A DNA stretch of 42,503 bases. Origin: Kitasatospora griseola (GTDB lineage Bacteria; Actinomycetota; Actinomycetes; Streptomycetales; Streptomycetaceae). This document shows positions 34,646 through 42,503 of this stretch, one piece after another; positions within the stretch are counted from its first letter, which is position 1; each line of letters opens with the position of its first letter. Both the position numbers and the translations under genes were made by a program. The notes under the pieces were generated by a model that searched no databases, was not told the origin of the DNA, and saw nothing but the letters and a program-made list of their open reading frames with translations. The DNA is taken from positions 90,345 through 132,847 of the forward strand of contig NZ_BMRI01000008.1 in NCBI RefSeq assembly GCF_014648555.1, written 5' to 3'.

Positions 34646-35404
34646 GTGGGCAGGTTCGACGGCAAGGTGGCGGTGGTGACCGGCGCCGCGCAGGGCATCG
34701 GGGCGGCGACGGCGCGGCGGCTGGCCGAGGAGGGCGCGGCGGTGGCCGTGGTCGACCTGACGGCGGAGCGCGCCGAGGGCACCGTCAAGGAGATCGTCGC
34801 GGCGGGCGGCACAGCGCGGGCGTTCGGCTGCGACGTGGCCGACTACGAGGCGGTGGAGGCCGTGTTCGCCTCCGTGGTCGAGGAGTTGGGCGGGGTGCAC
34901 ATCCTGGTGAACAACGCCGGGATCACCCGCGACAACCTGTTCTTCAAGATGCCGAAGAGCGACTGGGACCTGGTGCTGTCGGTCAATCTGACCAGCGCCT
35001 ACAACTGTTCGCACGTCGCGCAGCGGTACTTCGTGCAGCAGAAGTACGGCAAGATCGTGTCGCTGAGCTCGCGATCGGCGCTGGGCAACCGCGGCCAGGC
35101 CAACTACGCGGCGGCGAAGGCCGGCATCCAGGGCCTGACGGCGACGCTGGCGATCGAGCTGGGTCCGTACAACGTGAACGTGAACGCGGTCGCGCCGGGC
35201 TACATCGCGACCTCGATGACGGCGGCGACGGCCGAGCGGGTCGGGGCGACGCCGGAGGCGCACCAGGCGGAGGTCGCGCAGCGCACCCCGCTGCGGCGGG
35301 TGGGCCTGCCGGAGGAGGTCGCCTCGGTGGTGGCGTTCCTGGCGAGCGAGGACGCGTCGTACGTGAGCGGGCAGACGCTGTACGTCAACGGCGGCGCGCG
35401 GTAG
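34646..35404 (+). CDS. Short-chain dehydrogenase, 3-oxoacyl reductase (FabG-like)
   Basis: A 252-residue classical SDR. It has the cofactor motif VTGAAQGIGAATA, the NNAG motif, the catalytic Ser in SLSSRSALG, Tyr and Lys in YAAAKAG, and APGYIATSM after the active site. It interconverts 3-oxoacyl and 3-hydroxyacyl thioesters with NAD(P)H. With the dehydrogenase and thiolase before it, it could serve as the hydroxyacyl-CoA dehydrogenase of a degradative set; no enoyl-CoA hydratase is present. GTG at 34646 was preferred to ATG at 34619 because GGAAAGG lies 7 nt before it. Confidence 0.9.
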   Translation: MGRFDGKVAVVTGAAQGIGAATARRLAEEGAAVAVVDLTAERAEGTVKEIVAAGGTARAFGCDVADYEAVEAVFASVVEELGGVHILVNNAGITRDNLFFKMPKSDWDLVLSVNLTSAYNCSHVAQRYFVQQKYGKIVSLSSRSALGNRGQANYAAAKAGIQGLTATLAIELGPYNVNVNAVAPGYIATSMTAATAERVGATPEAHQAEVAQRTPLRRVGLPEEVASVVAFLASEDASYVSGQTLYVNGGAR

Positions 35405-35418
35405 GTCTGTTGGCGCAG

Positions 35419-35460
35419 GCCGGCCCGGCCCGGACTCGTGGGAGTCCGGGCCGGGTCGGC
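35419..35460. terminator. Bidirectional terminator, 18-bp stem
   Basis: Arms 35419-35436 and 35443-35460 pair with one wobble around a CGTGGG loop, between the convergent SDR and ABC-F genes. Confidence 0.85.
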
Positions 35461-35466
35461 GGTGCG

Positions 35467-37113
35467 TCAGGGGTTCAGGCTGATCTCGCGACCCTGCCAG
35501 CGGCGGCGCAGCCAGCGGTCGTGGGCGGCTACCACGATCGCGCCCGGGCCCTTGGCGCCCATGGCCTCCTCCAGTTCGTCGCAGAGCACCGGGGAGAGGT
35601 GGTTGGTGGGTTCGTCGAGCAGCAGCAGCTGCGGCGGGCGGGCCACCAGCAGGGCGAGGGCGAGGCGGCGGCGCTGGCCGACCGACAGGGACCCGACGGG
35701 GCGGTCGAGGTCGGCGGCGGCCAGCAGACCGAGCGAGGCCAGCGGGACGCGTTCGGCGCGGTCGGGGCCGAGCGCCAGCTCGTAGGTGTCGCGGGCGGTG
35801 CGGTCGGGCCGTTCGAACGCGGTGTCCTGGGTGAGCAGACCCACCGTCAGGTCGGGCCTCCGGTGCACCCGTCCCGTCGCGTCGAGGCGGCCGGCCAGGA
35901 CGGCGAGCAGGGTGGACTTGCCGGTGCCGTTGCCGCCGGTGATCAGCAGGCGTTCGTCCGCGGCCACGTCCAGGGCGTCGAGTGCGAGCCGTCCGGGTAC
36001 CCGGAGCCGGTGCAACGTCACCAGCGGGTCGGGCGCCTCCTGCTCCGAGCCGGTGGCGGGGGCGTCCGGGCCGGTGGTGAGGGTGTCCGGGACGAAGCGC
36101 AGCGGGGCGGGCGGTTCGGCCACCTGTCGGCGTTCCAGGTCGGCGAGTCGGCCGGCGGCGTCGCGCACCCGGCGGGAGATCTGCTGCTGCACCCGGCCGG
36201 CCCGGTGGCCGTAGCCCATCTTCTCGTTGTCGGTGGGCCCGCGGTCCGGGGCGACCCGGTGCGCGGTCACCTCCACCGAGCGCCGCAGCTCCGCCAACTC
36301 CCGCTGCTCGTCGGCGAACCGGCGCTCCCAGCGGTGCCGCCGGGCGCGCTTGGCGTCCAGGTAGGCCCGGTAGCCGCCGCCGAAGCGGACCGGGCCGTCC
36401 GCCGCCGGGTCGAGGTCGAGCAGGTCGGTGCAGACCGCGTCGAGGAACGCCCGGTCGTGGCTGGCGACGACCACCGTGCCCGGCAGGGAGCGGAGTTGCT
36501 CCTCCAGGAAGGCCGCGGCGCCGTCGTCGAGGTGGTTGGTCGGCTCGTCGAGCAGGACGGCCGCGGGGCGGCGCACCAGCAGGGCGGCCAGGGCGAGGCG
36601 GCCGCGCTGCCCGCCGGACAGCGAGCCGAGAGTGCGCTGCGGCGCGGCGGCGGCCAGGCCGAGACCGTCGAGCAGCAGGGCGGCGCGGCGGTCGGCGTCC
36701 CAGGCCTCCCGGTCCTGGGCCTGCTCCAGCCGCGCGCCGTACGCGGCCAGCAGGTCGGGCAGGCGCGGGTCGCCGTCCGGGAGTTCGGCGAGGTCGGCTC
36801 CGAGCCGGTCGAGTTCGGCGAGGTCGGTACGGGCCTCGCGCAGGGCGTCGTCCAGTACGGCGGCGACGGTGGTGGCGGCGTCGAACGGGATCTCCTGGTG
36901 CAGGTACCCGAGGTCGGCCGGGCGGTCGACGCGCCCGGCATCGGGCTCGTCCACGCCTGCCAGCACTCGCAGCAGGGTGGACTTGCCGCAGCCGTTCTCG
37001 CCGATCAGGCCGAGACGGCGGCCGGGTGCGGCGGTCAGCGACAGGCCGTCGAGGATCCGGCGGCCGCCGAGGACCCGGACCAGGTCGTGGGCGATCAGGG
37101 CAGGTTGGGTCAT
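35467..37113 (-). CDS. ABC-F ATPase, antibiotic-resistance-like (ABC-F 1)
   Basis: A 548-residue soluble protein with two ABC domains and no membrane segment. Walker A motifs are GENGCGKST and GGNGTGKST, signatures SLSGGQ and SLSVGQ, and both Walker B motifs read LLDEPTNHL. It has the interdomain linker with charged helices (WERRFADEQRELAELRRS). ABC-F proteins bind the ribosomal E site; those of antibiotic-producing actinomycetes displace macrolides, lincosamides or related drugs, while others are translation factors. Which applies here is unresolved. SD AAGGGAG precedes the ATG. An unusually long upstream region with inverted and direct repeats may regulate it. Confidence 0.88.
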   Translation of the reverse strand: MTQPALIAHDLVRVLGGRRILDGLSLTAAPGRRLGLIGENGCGKSTLLRVLAGVDEPDAGRVDRPADLGYLHQEIPFDAATTVAAVLDDALREARTDLAELDRLGADLAELPDGDPRLPDLLAAYGARLEQAQDREAWDADRRAALLLDGLGLAAAAPQRTLGSLSGGQRGRLALAALLVRRPAAVLLDEPTNHLDDGAAAFLEEQLRSLPGTVVVASHDRAFLDAVCTDLLDLDPAADGPVRFGGGYRAYLDAKRARRHRWERRFADEQRELAELRRSVEVTAHRVAPDRGPTDNEKMGYGHRAGRVQQQISRRVRDAAGRLADLERRQVAEPPAPLRFVPDTLTTGPDAPATGSEQEAPDPLVTLHRLRVPGRLALDALDVAADERLLITGGNGTGKSTLLAVLAGRLDATGRVHRRPDLTVGLLTQDTAFERPDRTARDTYELALGPDRAERVPLASLGLLAAADLDRPVGSLSVGQRRRLALALLVARPPQLLLLDEPTNHLSPVLCDELEEAMGAKGPGAIVVAAHDRWLRRRWQGREISLNP

Positions 37114-37547
37114 GGGGTAACTCCCTTGAAGTCATTGGCGGCTCGCTTCGAGCGGGCGAGCGGCCCGGGCCGGGATCGGACGGGCCGACTCGGCGACAGC
37201 CGGGGCTCGTTGGGGCACGGCGCGGTCGGCGGCGGCGCGGTCGGCGGCGAGCCGCCACCCGGGCCGCGGGACGCGGCGGGACGGCCGCACGGTGCGGCCC
37301 ACCGCCGCCCCGGGATCGTCAACTGGGGTGCGGACGCCCGTGGTTGAAGCAGGGTTGAAGCACCCCATCGATCACGGAGCCACGCCGAGCAGCTCGCCGG
37401 TCCGACCCCGCCCAGGTGGCTCGACCTCGCCCACACCCTCGGCTGGTCGAGCCCCGCCGAACTCCCCCGTGGTCCGCGACGTGCAGCCCGCCGGGCACGC
37501 TGCCGCAATCCACGGGAACCGGCAGGGCAGCCTCCCCGCGGCCCGCT
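37114..37547 (-). other. Long leader/intergenic region upstream of ABC-F 1
   Basis: No firm gene seen. On the minus strand a frame from an ATG at 37368 to a stop at 37132 (78 residues, Arg/Pro/Ala-rich, no ribosome site) ends 18 nt before the ABC-F start, but it looks non-coding. Its first codons lie in an inverted repeat GGGGTGC...GCACCCC (37325-37331 with 37360-37366) that encloses two direct copies of GGTTGAAGCA (37342-37351, 37353-37362). It may be a regulatory leader. Confidence 0.4.
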
Positions 37548-37595
37548 CGCGACACCTGCCCGGACGGCCGGTGGCCTGCCCGGGCAGGTGTCGCG
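37548..37595 (-). terminator. Hairpin terminator after ABC-F 2
   Basis: A perfect 16-bp stem (37548-37563 with 37580-37595) with a 16-nt loop, starting 10 nt past the stop of ABC-F 2. Confidence 0.85.
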
Positions 37596-37605
37596 GGCCG
37601 GTCGG

Positions 37606-39240
37606 TCAGATCGCGGGGGCCGCCGCTTCGGCGAGAACGCCGTCGGCCAGGCGCAGGCGGCGGTCGACGCCGATCTCGGCGAGGAACCGTTCGTCGTGGC
37701 TGACCACCACGAACGCGCCCTTGTAGGCGTTCAGGGCGCTCTCCAACTGGCCCACGCCGACCAGGTCGAGGTTGTTGGTGGGCTCGTCGAGCAGCAGCAG
37801 GTGCGGTGCGGGTTCGGCGCACAGCACGCAGGCCAGGGTGGCGCGCAGCCGCTCGCCGCCGGACAGCACGCCGACCGGGAGGTGCGCGCGGGGGCCGCGG
37901 AACAGGAACCGGGCGAGCAGGTTCATCCGCTCGGCCTCGGGGCGCTCGGGCGCGAACTCGGCGAAGTTCTCCGCGACGGTGCGGTTCTCGTCCAACAGGT
38001 CCAGGCGCTGCGACAGGTACGCGATCCGGCCTTCGCCGCGCCGCAGTTCGCCGCCGTCCGGGGTGAGCGCGCCGGTGATCAGCCGCATCAGGGTGGTCTT
38101 GCCGGCGCCGTTGGGGCCGGTCAGCGCGATCCGTTCGGGGCCGCGGACGACCAGGTCGACGCCGCCGGGGGCGAACACCTCGCTGCCGTCGAGGCGCGCC
38201 TGCAGGCCGGTGCCGTGGAACAGGGTGCGGCCGGCGGGCACCTGGGTGTCGGGCAGTTCCAGGCTGAGGCGCTGCTCCTCGCGCACCGCCCGCCCGGCCT
38301 CGTCGAGGCGGGCCTTGGCCTCGTCGACCCGGGCGGCGTGCACCTGGCCCGAGCGGCCGGCGGCTTCCTGCGCGCCGCGCTTCATGTTTCCGGCGAAGAT
38401 CTTCGGCAGGCCGGCGTTCTTCAGGTTCTTCGCGGCGTTGCTGGCCCGCCGGTCGGCGCGCTCCCGGGCCTGCTGGGCCTCGCGCTTCTCCCGCTTCAGC
38501 GTCTGCTCGGCGTTGCGGACGTTGCGCTCGGCGACCTCCCGCTCGCCCCGGACGGCCTCCTCGTAGGCGGTGAAGTCGCCTCCGTACAGGCGCAGTTCGC
38601 CGTTTCCGAGTTCGGCGATCCGCTCCATCCGGTCGAGCAGCGCACGGTCGTGGCTGACCAGCAGCAGGCAGCCGTTGAAATCGGACAGCACGTCGTAGAG
38701 CCGGTGGCGGGACGTCAGGTCGAGGTTGTTGGTGGGCTCGTCGAGCAGCAGCACGTCCGGGCGGCGCAGGAGTTGGGCGGCGAGGCCGAGGGAGATCACC
38801 TGGCCGCCGCTGAGCGTGCTCAGGCTGCGGTCCATGGCGAGGTGGCCGAGGCCGAGGCGGTCGAGTTGGGCGCGGGTGCGCTCCTCGATGTCCCAGTCGT
38901 CGCCGATGGTGGCGAAGTGCGCCTCGGCGACGTCGCCGGACTCGACGGCGTCCAGGGCGCGGATCACCTCGGCGATGCCGAGCACCTCGGCGACCGTGAG
39001 GTTCCCGGTCAGCGGCAGGGTCTGCGGCAGGTAGCCGAGGGTGCCGGAGACGGTCACCGACCCTGCGGTGGGCTTGAGTTGGCCGGCGATCAGGCGGAGC
39101 AGGGTGGACTTGCCGGAGCCGTTCGGGGCGACCAGGCCGGTGCGGCCGGTGGGCACGCTGAACGACAGGTCGTGGAAGACGGGGGTGTCGTCCGGCCAGG
39201 AGAAGGACAGGTTGGAGCAGACGACGGCAGCGTCGGACAT
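37606..39240 (-). CDS. ABC-F ATPase (ABC-F 2)
   Basis: A 544-residue duplicated ABC ATPase without membrane segments. Walker A motifs are APNGSGKST and GPNGAGKTT, signatures TLSGGQ and VLSGGE, and Walker B motifs [12 protein letters not shown]. The linker is a long Lys/Arg/Ala/Glu-rich helical arm ([20 protein letters not shown]...), the part that reaches toward the ribosomal peptidyl-transferase centre in this family. It differs clearly from ABC-F 1, so the pair is not a recent duplication. ATG at 39240 was chosen because it matches the usual family N-terminus; the frame stays open 29 codons further to a GTG at 39327. A short upstream reading frame and hairpin lie in its leader. Confidence 0.88.
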   Translation of the reverse strand: MSDAAVVCSNLSFSWPDDTPVFHDLSFSVPTGRTGLVAPNGSGKSTLLRLIAGQLKPTAGSVTVSGTLGYLPQTLPLTGNLTVAEVLGIAEVIRALDAVESGDVAEAHFATIGDDWDIEERTRAQLDRLGLGHLAMDRSLSTLSGGQVISLGLAAQLLRRPDVLLLDEPTNNLDLTSRHRLYDVLSDFNGCLLLVSHDRALLDRMERIAELGNGELRLYGGDFTAYEEAVRGEREVAERNVRNAEQTLKREKREAQQARERADRRASNAAKNLKNAGLPKIFAGNMKRGAQEAAGRSGQVHAARVDEAKARLDEAGRAVREEQRLSLELPDTQVPAGRTLFHGTGLQARLDGSEVFAPGGVDLVVRGPERIALTGPNGAGKTTLMRLITGALTPDGGELRRGEGRIAYLSQRLDLLDENRTVAENFAEFAPERPEAERMNLLARFLFRGPRAHLPVGVLSGGERLRATLACVLCAEPAPHLLLLDEPTNNLDLVGVGQLESALNAYKGAFVVVSHDERFLAEIGVDRRLRLADGVLAEAAAPAI

Positions 39241-39301
39241 GGTGAAGAGACCTCGAAGGTGCTGGAGGGCAGGGAACAGCCACTGCCCCGGGGGACGGGC
39301 G

Positions 39302-39475
39302 AAAAAGGGGACGACGAAACGGACCACTCCGGCAGCGCTCCTGTGCGCCGGCCCGGTGGCCGTCAGATCCGGATCTCACCCGGAGATGTCGTCGTCACCC
39401 GCCACGTCTCTGTCCCTCTGCTCACGCGAATCGCGTACCCGCGCATCGCGTACCAACGGTGTCGCGGCGAGTGTA
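39302..39475 (-). promoter_or_regulatory. Leader of ABC-F 2: promoter, short upstream ORF and hairpin
   Basis: On the minus strand a TACACT (39475-39470) may be the -10. A 9-codon frame (39405-39376, MAGDDDISG) starts at GTG with GAGGG 8 nt before it. It is followed by a hairpin at 39359-39324 (CCAC...GTGG outer, CCGGC...GCCGG inner) and then a five-T run at 39306-39302. This order resembles the attenuators found in front of drug-inducible ABC-F genes. No gene is seen in the rest of 39241-39671. Confidence 0.4.
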
Positions 39476-39671
39476 GCGCCTCCTTGCGCCGGACGTCGCA
39501 GCATTTGATTCGGGCAGGTGTCGACCCGACCGGGCCCCGCAGGGCCGGTCCTCCGCTGGGCCGGCCGGGGGTCGCGTCGGCGCGGCCCGCCCGGTGCGGC
39601 CCGGCCGGACCCTACGGTGGCCTTCGGGCCGTCGAGCCGCCCGATCGTCGAACCACGCAGGGAGCCGGGCC

Positions 39672-40079
39672 ATGACCACGGACGACCGCCGTGAGCGTTT
39701 CGAGCGGGGCATGCGGGTCCTCGGGCGGATCGACGGCGAGGCGGGCGAGCGGATGGTGGCGGCGCTGACGGACGTCTCCCCCGAGCTGGCGCACCAGATC
39801 GCGGCCTGGGGGTTCGCCGAGATCTACTCCCGTCCGGCGCTGGAGCCACGCGACCGGCAACTCGTCACGCTCGGCATGCTGACCGCGCTCGGCGGCTGCG
39901 AGCCCGAGGTCGAGGTCCACGTGAACGCCGCGCTGAACGTCGGCCTGACCCCGCGTCAGATCGTCGAGGCCCTGCTGCACGCCGCCGCGTACTGCGGCTT
40001 CCCCCGGGCCGTCAACGCCACCCTCGCGGCGAAGCGGGTCTTCGCCGAGCGCGGCCTGCTGCCCGTCGACGCGGACTGA
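39672..40079 (+). CDS. Carboxymuconolactone decarboxylase-family protein
   Basis: A 135-residue CMD/AhpD-like helical protein. It has LEPRDRQLVTLGMLTALGGCEPEVEVHVNAALNVGLTPRQIVEALLHAAAYCGFPRAVNA-type organisation; the key blocks are RDRQLVTLGML and EALLHAAAYCGFP. The CxxC pair of AhpD peroxiredoxin reductases is absent, so it is closer to the PcaC-like branch. Substrate unknown; no aromatic-catabolism genes are adjacent. ATG 39672 follows GGGAG; a TACGGT at 39613-39618 could be its -10. Confidence 0.85.
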   Translation: MTTDDRRERFERGMRVLGRIDGEAGERMVAALTDVSPELAHQIAAWGFAEIYSRPALEPRDRQLVTLGMLTALGGCEPEVEVHVNAALNVGLTPRQIVEALLHAAAYCGFPRAVNATLAAKRVFAERGLLPVDAD

Positions 40080-40145
40080 GCCCGGCCTCCCGGTAGCGTG
40101 GGCGGTTCGGGACCGCGCCGCCGCGCCCGGAGGGAGACCGCCCGC

Positions 40146-40535
40146 ATGACCCATCAGCACGCCGAGCGCTGGGAGTTCGCCGATCACGCGTCCACCGCGG
40201 CCGACCGGCAGGACGCCGTCGCCGAGCTGCGGCGACGGATCGGCGCGGGCCGGCTGGAGAACTGGCTGCACAGTTCGCGCGGGCGGCAGTTGGCGGTGGT
40301 CTGCAACGGCGAGCGGGCGATGGTGATGCTGCTGGACGGGCCGGGCGACCCGGGCGGGCACGCCGTCGACCCGGGCGCGGACGGCTGGAGCGACGGCTAC
40401 CTGCTCGCCAACGGCCAGCACGACGAGTACCCGGACGAGGACACCGTCCCGCTCGACCGGGCGCTGCGCCTCGTCCGGCACCTGTTGGACACCGGCGCGC
40501 CGCCGCCGGACGCGCCGTGGTCCATGGATCAGTGA
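40146..40535 (+). CDS. Imm1-family immunity-like protein
   Basis: A 129-residue protein resembling the Imm1 family. It has QLAVVCNGERAMVMLLDGPGDPGGHAVDPG, then a GYLLANGQHDEYPDEDTVPLDRALR-type block and the end LDTGAPPPDAPW. Imm1 proteins are found as antidotes to polymorphic nuclease or deaminase toxins, and in actinomycetes also as stand-alone copies. No toxin gene is next to it: its neighbours are a CMD-family protein and, converging from the other side with only 7 nt between stops, a pseudo-caspase/TPR protein. SD GGAGGGAG precedes the ATG, and TAGCGT at 40094-40099 is a likely -10. Confidence 0.72.
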   Translation: MTHQHAERWEFADHASTAADRQDAVAELRRRIGAGRLENWLHSSRGRQLAVVCNGERAMVMLLDGPGDPGGHAVDPGADGWSDGYLLANGQHDEYPDEDTVPLDRALRLVRHLLDTGAPPPDAPWSMDQ

Positions 40536-40542
40536 GTGGACA

Positions 40543-42486
40543 TCAACTGCCCGCCGCCGCCTTCGCGTTGACGAGCTGCTGGAGGTAGCGTTCGGAGGCG
40601 CGCAGCTTGCGGCCGTCGGGGCCGGGCAGGTGGGCGCGGAGCTCTATGATCTCGGGCGCGATCCGGATCGCCTCGGTCGGGTCCTTGACGGCGCGCCAGC
40701 AGGCTTCGGCGTTGGTGGCGGCGCGCTGGGTCTCGGGGTGCTCGGGGCCTTCGACCTGCAGCAGCGCGGCGGCCACCTGGCGGTACAACTCGGCGGCCAG
40801 CAGGGGCAGTCCGGCCACCCGGGAGACGTGTGCGCGGACCTGCCGGACCTGGAGCACCACCGGGGCGAGGGTGCCGTGCGCGGCGACCGCCTTGTTCTCC
40901 AGGGCGAGTGCGAGCGTCGCGGCGGTGTCGTGGTCGCCTGCCTCGGCGGCCCGGACGATCTCGCCGATGGCCTCCAAGTAGTGGGTCGGCGGGGCCTGTT
41001 CGGCCGGGCCGGACGGGGCAGCGGCGGCGTTCTTCTCCAGCGGGACGGCGGCCACCCGCGGGTCGTGCCGGACCGACGGCTTGTCCAGTGGCACGGTCGC
41101 CGCCAACGGGTCGTGCCGGAGCGGTGGTTGGGGCTTGTCGAGCGGCACGGTCGGGACGGTCGCGCCGGGGTCGGGCAGCGGCAGGGTGGCGGCCAGGGCG
41201 TCGCCGGTGATCGGGACGGTCGCGGCCAGCGGGTCGAACCGGGGTTCCGCCGCGGCGGGTTCGGACCGTTCGAGCAGTCCGGCCGGTGCGGGCGCGGGTG
41301 CGGCCTTGGCGAAGTCCACGGCGTACCACTCGGCCGGGGCGGGCGCGGACTCGGCGGATTCGACCGCCGGTGCGGCGGCCGCCGCCGGGAGGTCCTTGCC
41401 GAGCCGGACGGTGGGCTCGGGTGCCGCGTCCGGTGCGGGGCGGTCCTTGCCGAGGTCGACCAGCGGCGTGTCCACCGGGACCATCGGGACGCCGCGCACC
41501 AGCGAGACGATCATTCGGCGGCGGGCGGGCGTGGCGGGCACGCCGGGCTTGCGCAGCGAGACCAGGGCGCGCGGCGTCCAGCCGGGGGCGAGCCGGGGCC
41601 GGGCCGGTTCGGCGGGGCGCGCGGCGGGCGGGGCGGCCGGGGTCGCGGCGGGGGGTGCGGTCGGCCGGCCGGCGGCGGGGTCGGTGGGGCCGATCTGCCG
41701 GGAGGTGTTGCGGAACCACGGCCGGTCGCCGGGGTGCGCGGCGATCACCACGGTGTCGGCGCGCAGCACCGAGTGGACCTGCTGGCGGACCAGTTCGGGG
41801 GTGAGCAACTGGTCGGCGCCGGGGCGGCCGCGGTGCAGGGTCTCGATCAGCGCGCGGGTGAAGGTGCCGAGCTGGTCGGGGTCGTGGTTGACGACGGCCC
41901 ACAGCGGCACGCCTTCGCTCAGCTGCTGGCCGGCGGCGGAGACCAGGTGCGGCCACAGCACCGGGTCGGCGCTCAGGTCGCCGATCACCAGGGTGTCGAA
42001 CTCGGTTCCGCGGTGCCGCAGTTCGGTGGCGAGGGCGGACCAGGGCAGGCTCTCGGAGGCCTTGTTCTCGCGCAGCGAGAGGTACATCTGGTCGCCGCGC
42101 CGGTCGGTGACCAGGTGGCCGCCGAGGTGGATCAGCAGCGGCCCGGGGTGGCGGGCGGCGGCGCGCAGGTGGGCGAGCACGGTCTGCGGGTCGTTGGCCC
42201 CGGGCAGGTGGACGGCGTCCACCTGGTCGGCGGAGAGCAGGATCTGCGGGGCGACGCCGGCCAGCGCGGCGGACAGCACGGAGGCGTGCGCGGTGCCGCC
42301 GCGTCCCCAGCGGCGGCCGCCGCCGTAGCCGCCCTCGATCACCAGGATCCGGCCGCGCAGGCCCTGGCCGATGCCGCGGGCGGGCGCGGGCGCGGGTACC
42401 GGCGCGGGTGCGGGAGTTGACGCCGCGACGGGTGCCGGGACGGCCGTGCCGGGCGGCGGCATGTCGGCGGTGATCACCGGGATCAT
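40543..42486 (-). CDS. Degenerate caspase-like / repeat / TPR-like protein
   Basis: A 647-residue protein I cannot assign with confidence. Order: a Pro/Ala-rich N-terminal tail (1-37); an alpha/beta domain (about 45-260) with LLIHLGGHLVTDRRGDQMYLSL and, later, LPWSALATELRH and TLVIGDLSADPVLW, which resembles the caspase-like fold but has Ser/Leu where the catalytic Cys (usually D-x-C) would be; a disordered Pro/Ala/Arg region; a stretch of imperfect repeats (about 405-490) of the type HDPLAATVPLDKP; and a helical, TPR-like C-terminal part (about 505-640). Gene start is near the window edge; ATG 42486 is used. Function unknown: possibly a pseudo-enzyme scaffold. Confidence 0.7.
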   Translation of the reverse strand: MIPVITADMPPPGTAVPAPVAASTPAPAPVPAPAPARGIGQGLRGRILVIEGGYGGGRRWGRGGTAHASVLSAALAGVAPQILLSADQVDAVHLPGANDPQTVLAHLRAAARHPGPLLIHLGGHLVTDRRGDQMYLSLRENKASESLPWSALATELRHRGTEFDTLVIGDLSADPVLWPHLVSAAGQQLSEGVPLWAVVNHDPDQLGTFTRALIETLHRGRPGADQLLTPELVRQQVHSVLRADTVVIAAHPGDRPWFRNTSRQIGPTDPAAGRPTAPPAATPAAPPAARPAEPARPRLAPGWTPRALVSLRKPGVPATPARRRMIVSLVRGVPMVPVDTPLVDLGKDRPAPDAAPEPTVRLGKDLPAAAAAPAVESAESAPAPAEWYAVDFAKAAPAPAPAGLLERSEPAAAEPRFDPLAATVPITGDALAATLPLPDPGATVPTVPLDKPQPPLRHDPLAATVPLDKPSVRHDPRVAAVPLEKNAAAAPSGPAEQAPPTHYLEAIGEIVRAAEAGDHDTAATLALALENKAVAAHGTLAPVVLQVRQVRAHVSRVAGLPLLAAELYRQVAAALLQVEGPEHPETQRAATNAEACWRAVKDPTEAIRIAPEIIELRAHLPGPDGRKLRASERYLQQLVNAKAAAGS

Positions 42487-42503
42487 GCCCGTCCAGCCGG
42501 TGC

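Noticed and set aside
37132..37368. 78-residue frame before ABC-F 1
   Set aside because: No ribosome site; composition is Arg/Pro/Ala-rich as expected for any frame in GC-rich non-coding DNA. Kept only as a note in the leader entry.
39241..39327. 29-residue N-terminal extension of ABC-F 2 from GTG 39327
   Set aside because: ABC-F proteins normally begin close to the first strand ([14 protein letters not shown]), and the extension starts inside the leader hairpin. The ATG at 39240 is more likely.

Overview
The window is very GC-rich with strongly G/C-biased third codon positions, GTG starts, ATGA-type gene overlaps and long GC-rich hairpin terminators. Together with an ergothioneine operon, a CebR-type cellulase promoter, PAS-GGDEF-EAL signalling and tandem ABC-F genes, it reads as chromosomal DNA of a Streptomycetaceae actinomycete (Streptomyces or Kitasatospora). 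Family level is well supported. Genus and species are not. No phage, transposon, rRNA, tRNA or CRISPR was seen.

Layout. 1-1.9 kb: end of a PfkB sugar kinase gene, an IclR regulator and a RidA protein, closed by a strong terminator. 2.0-10.4 kb: corrin-ring (late cobalamin) genes: cobK(+), the coupled minus-strand operon cobG-cobH-cobIJ, and cobN(+) behind a cobalamin riboswitch. 10.5-12.4 kb: lnt, flanked by two unrelated tandem-repeat arrays (30-bp and 86-bp units). 12.4-17.2 kb, all minus strand: a SAM-methyltransferase coupled to a PAS-GGDEF-EAL c-di-GMP protein, then a quinone-type oxidoreductase coupled to a two-domain VOC protein. 17.4-19.9 kb: a secreted GH6 cellobiohydrolase with FnIII and CBM2, with two CebR boxes around its promoter. 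19.9-24.3 kb: an AlkZ-like winged-helix protein, an MFS exporter and three poorly characterised small genes. 24.5-29.0 kb: egtABCD, with the only leucine TTA codon found in any gene of the window located in egtA. 29.1-31.2 kb: an APH-fold phosphotransferase and an aquaporin. 31.4-35.4 kb: a TetR regulator, apparently starting at ATC, divergent from acyl-CoA dehydrogenase, thiolase and SDR genes. 35.4-39.2 kb: two ABC-F ATPase genes with long leaders. 39.6-42.5 kb: a carboxymuconolactone-decarboxylase-like protein, an Imm1-like immunity protein and a large repeat/TPR protein with a degenerate caspase-like domain.

How genes work together. CobG, CobH, CobI-CobJ, CobK and CobN are steps of the aerobic B12 route; their co-directional genes overlap by 4 nt, while cobN sits under its own riboswitch. 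EgtA-D make hercynylcysteine sulfoxide from Glu, Cys and His; no EgtE lyase lies alongside. The dehydrogenase, thiolase and reductase look like a fatty-acyl-CoA cassette under one TetR operator.

The most interesting signals are regulatory: the egtA TTA codon (possible bldA control), the ATC start of the TetR gene, paired CebR boxes 107 bp apart, a recurring GACA(A/C)T-N6/7-RTG leaderless geometry, and an over-represented AAGCGCTT palindrome inside coding sequence. I found no clear-cut new system; the best candidate for unfamiliar biology is the pseudo-caspase/repeat/TPR protein at the right edge beside an orphan Imm1-like gene.
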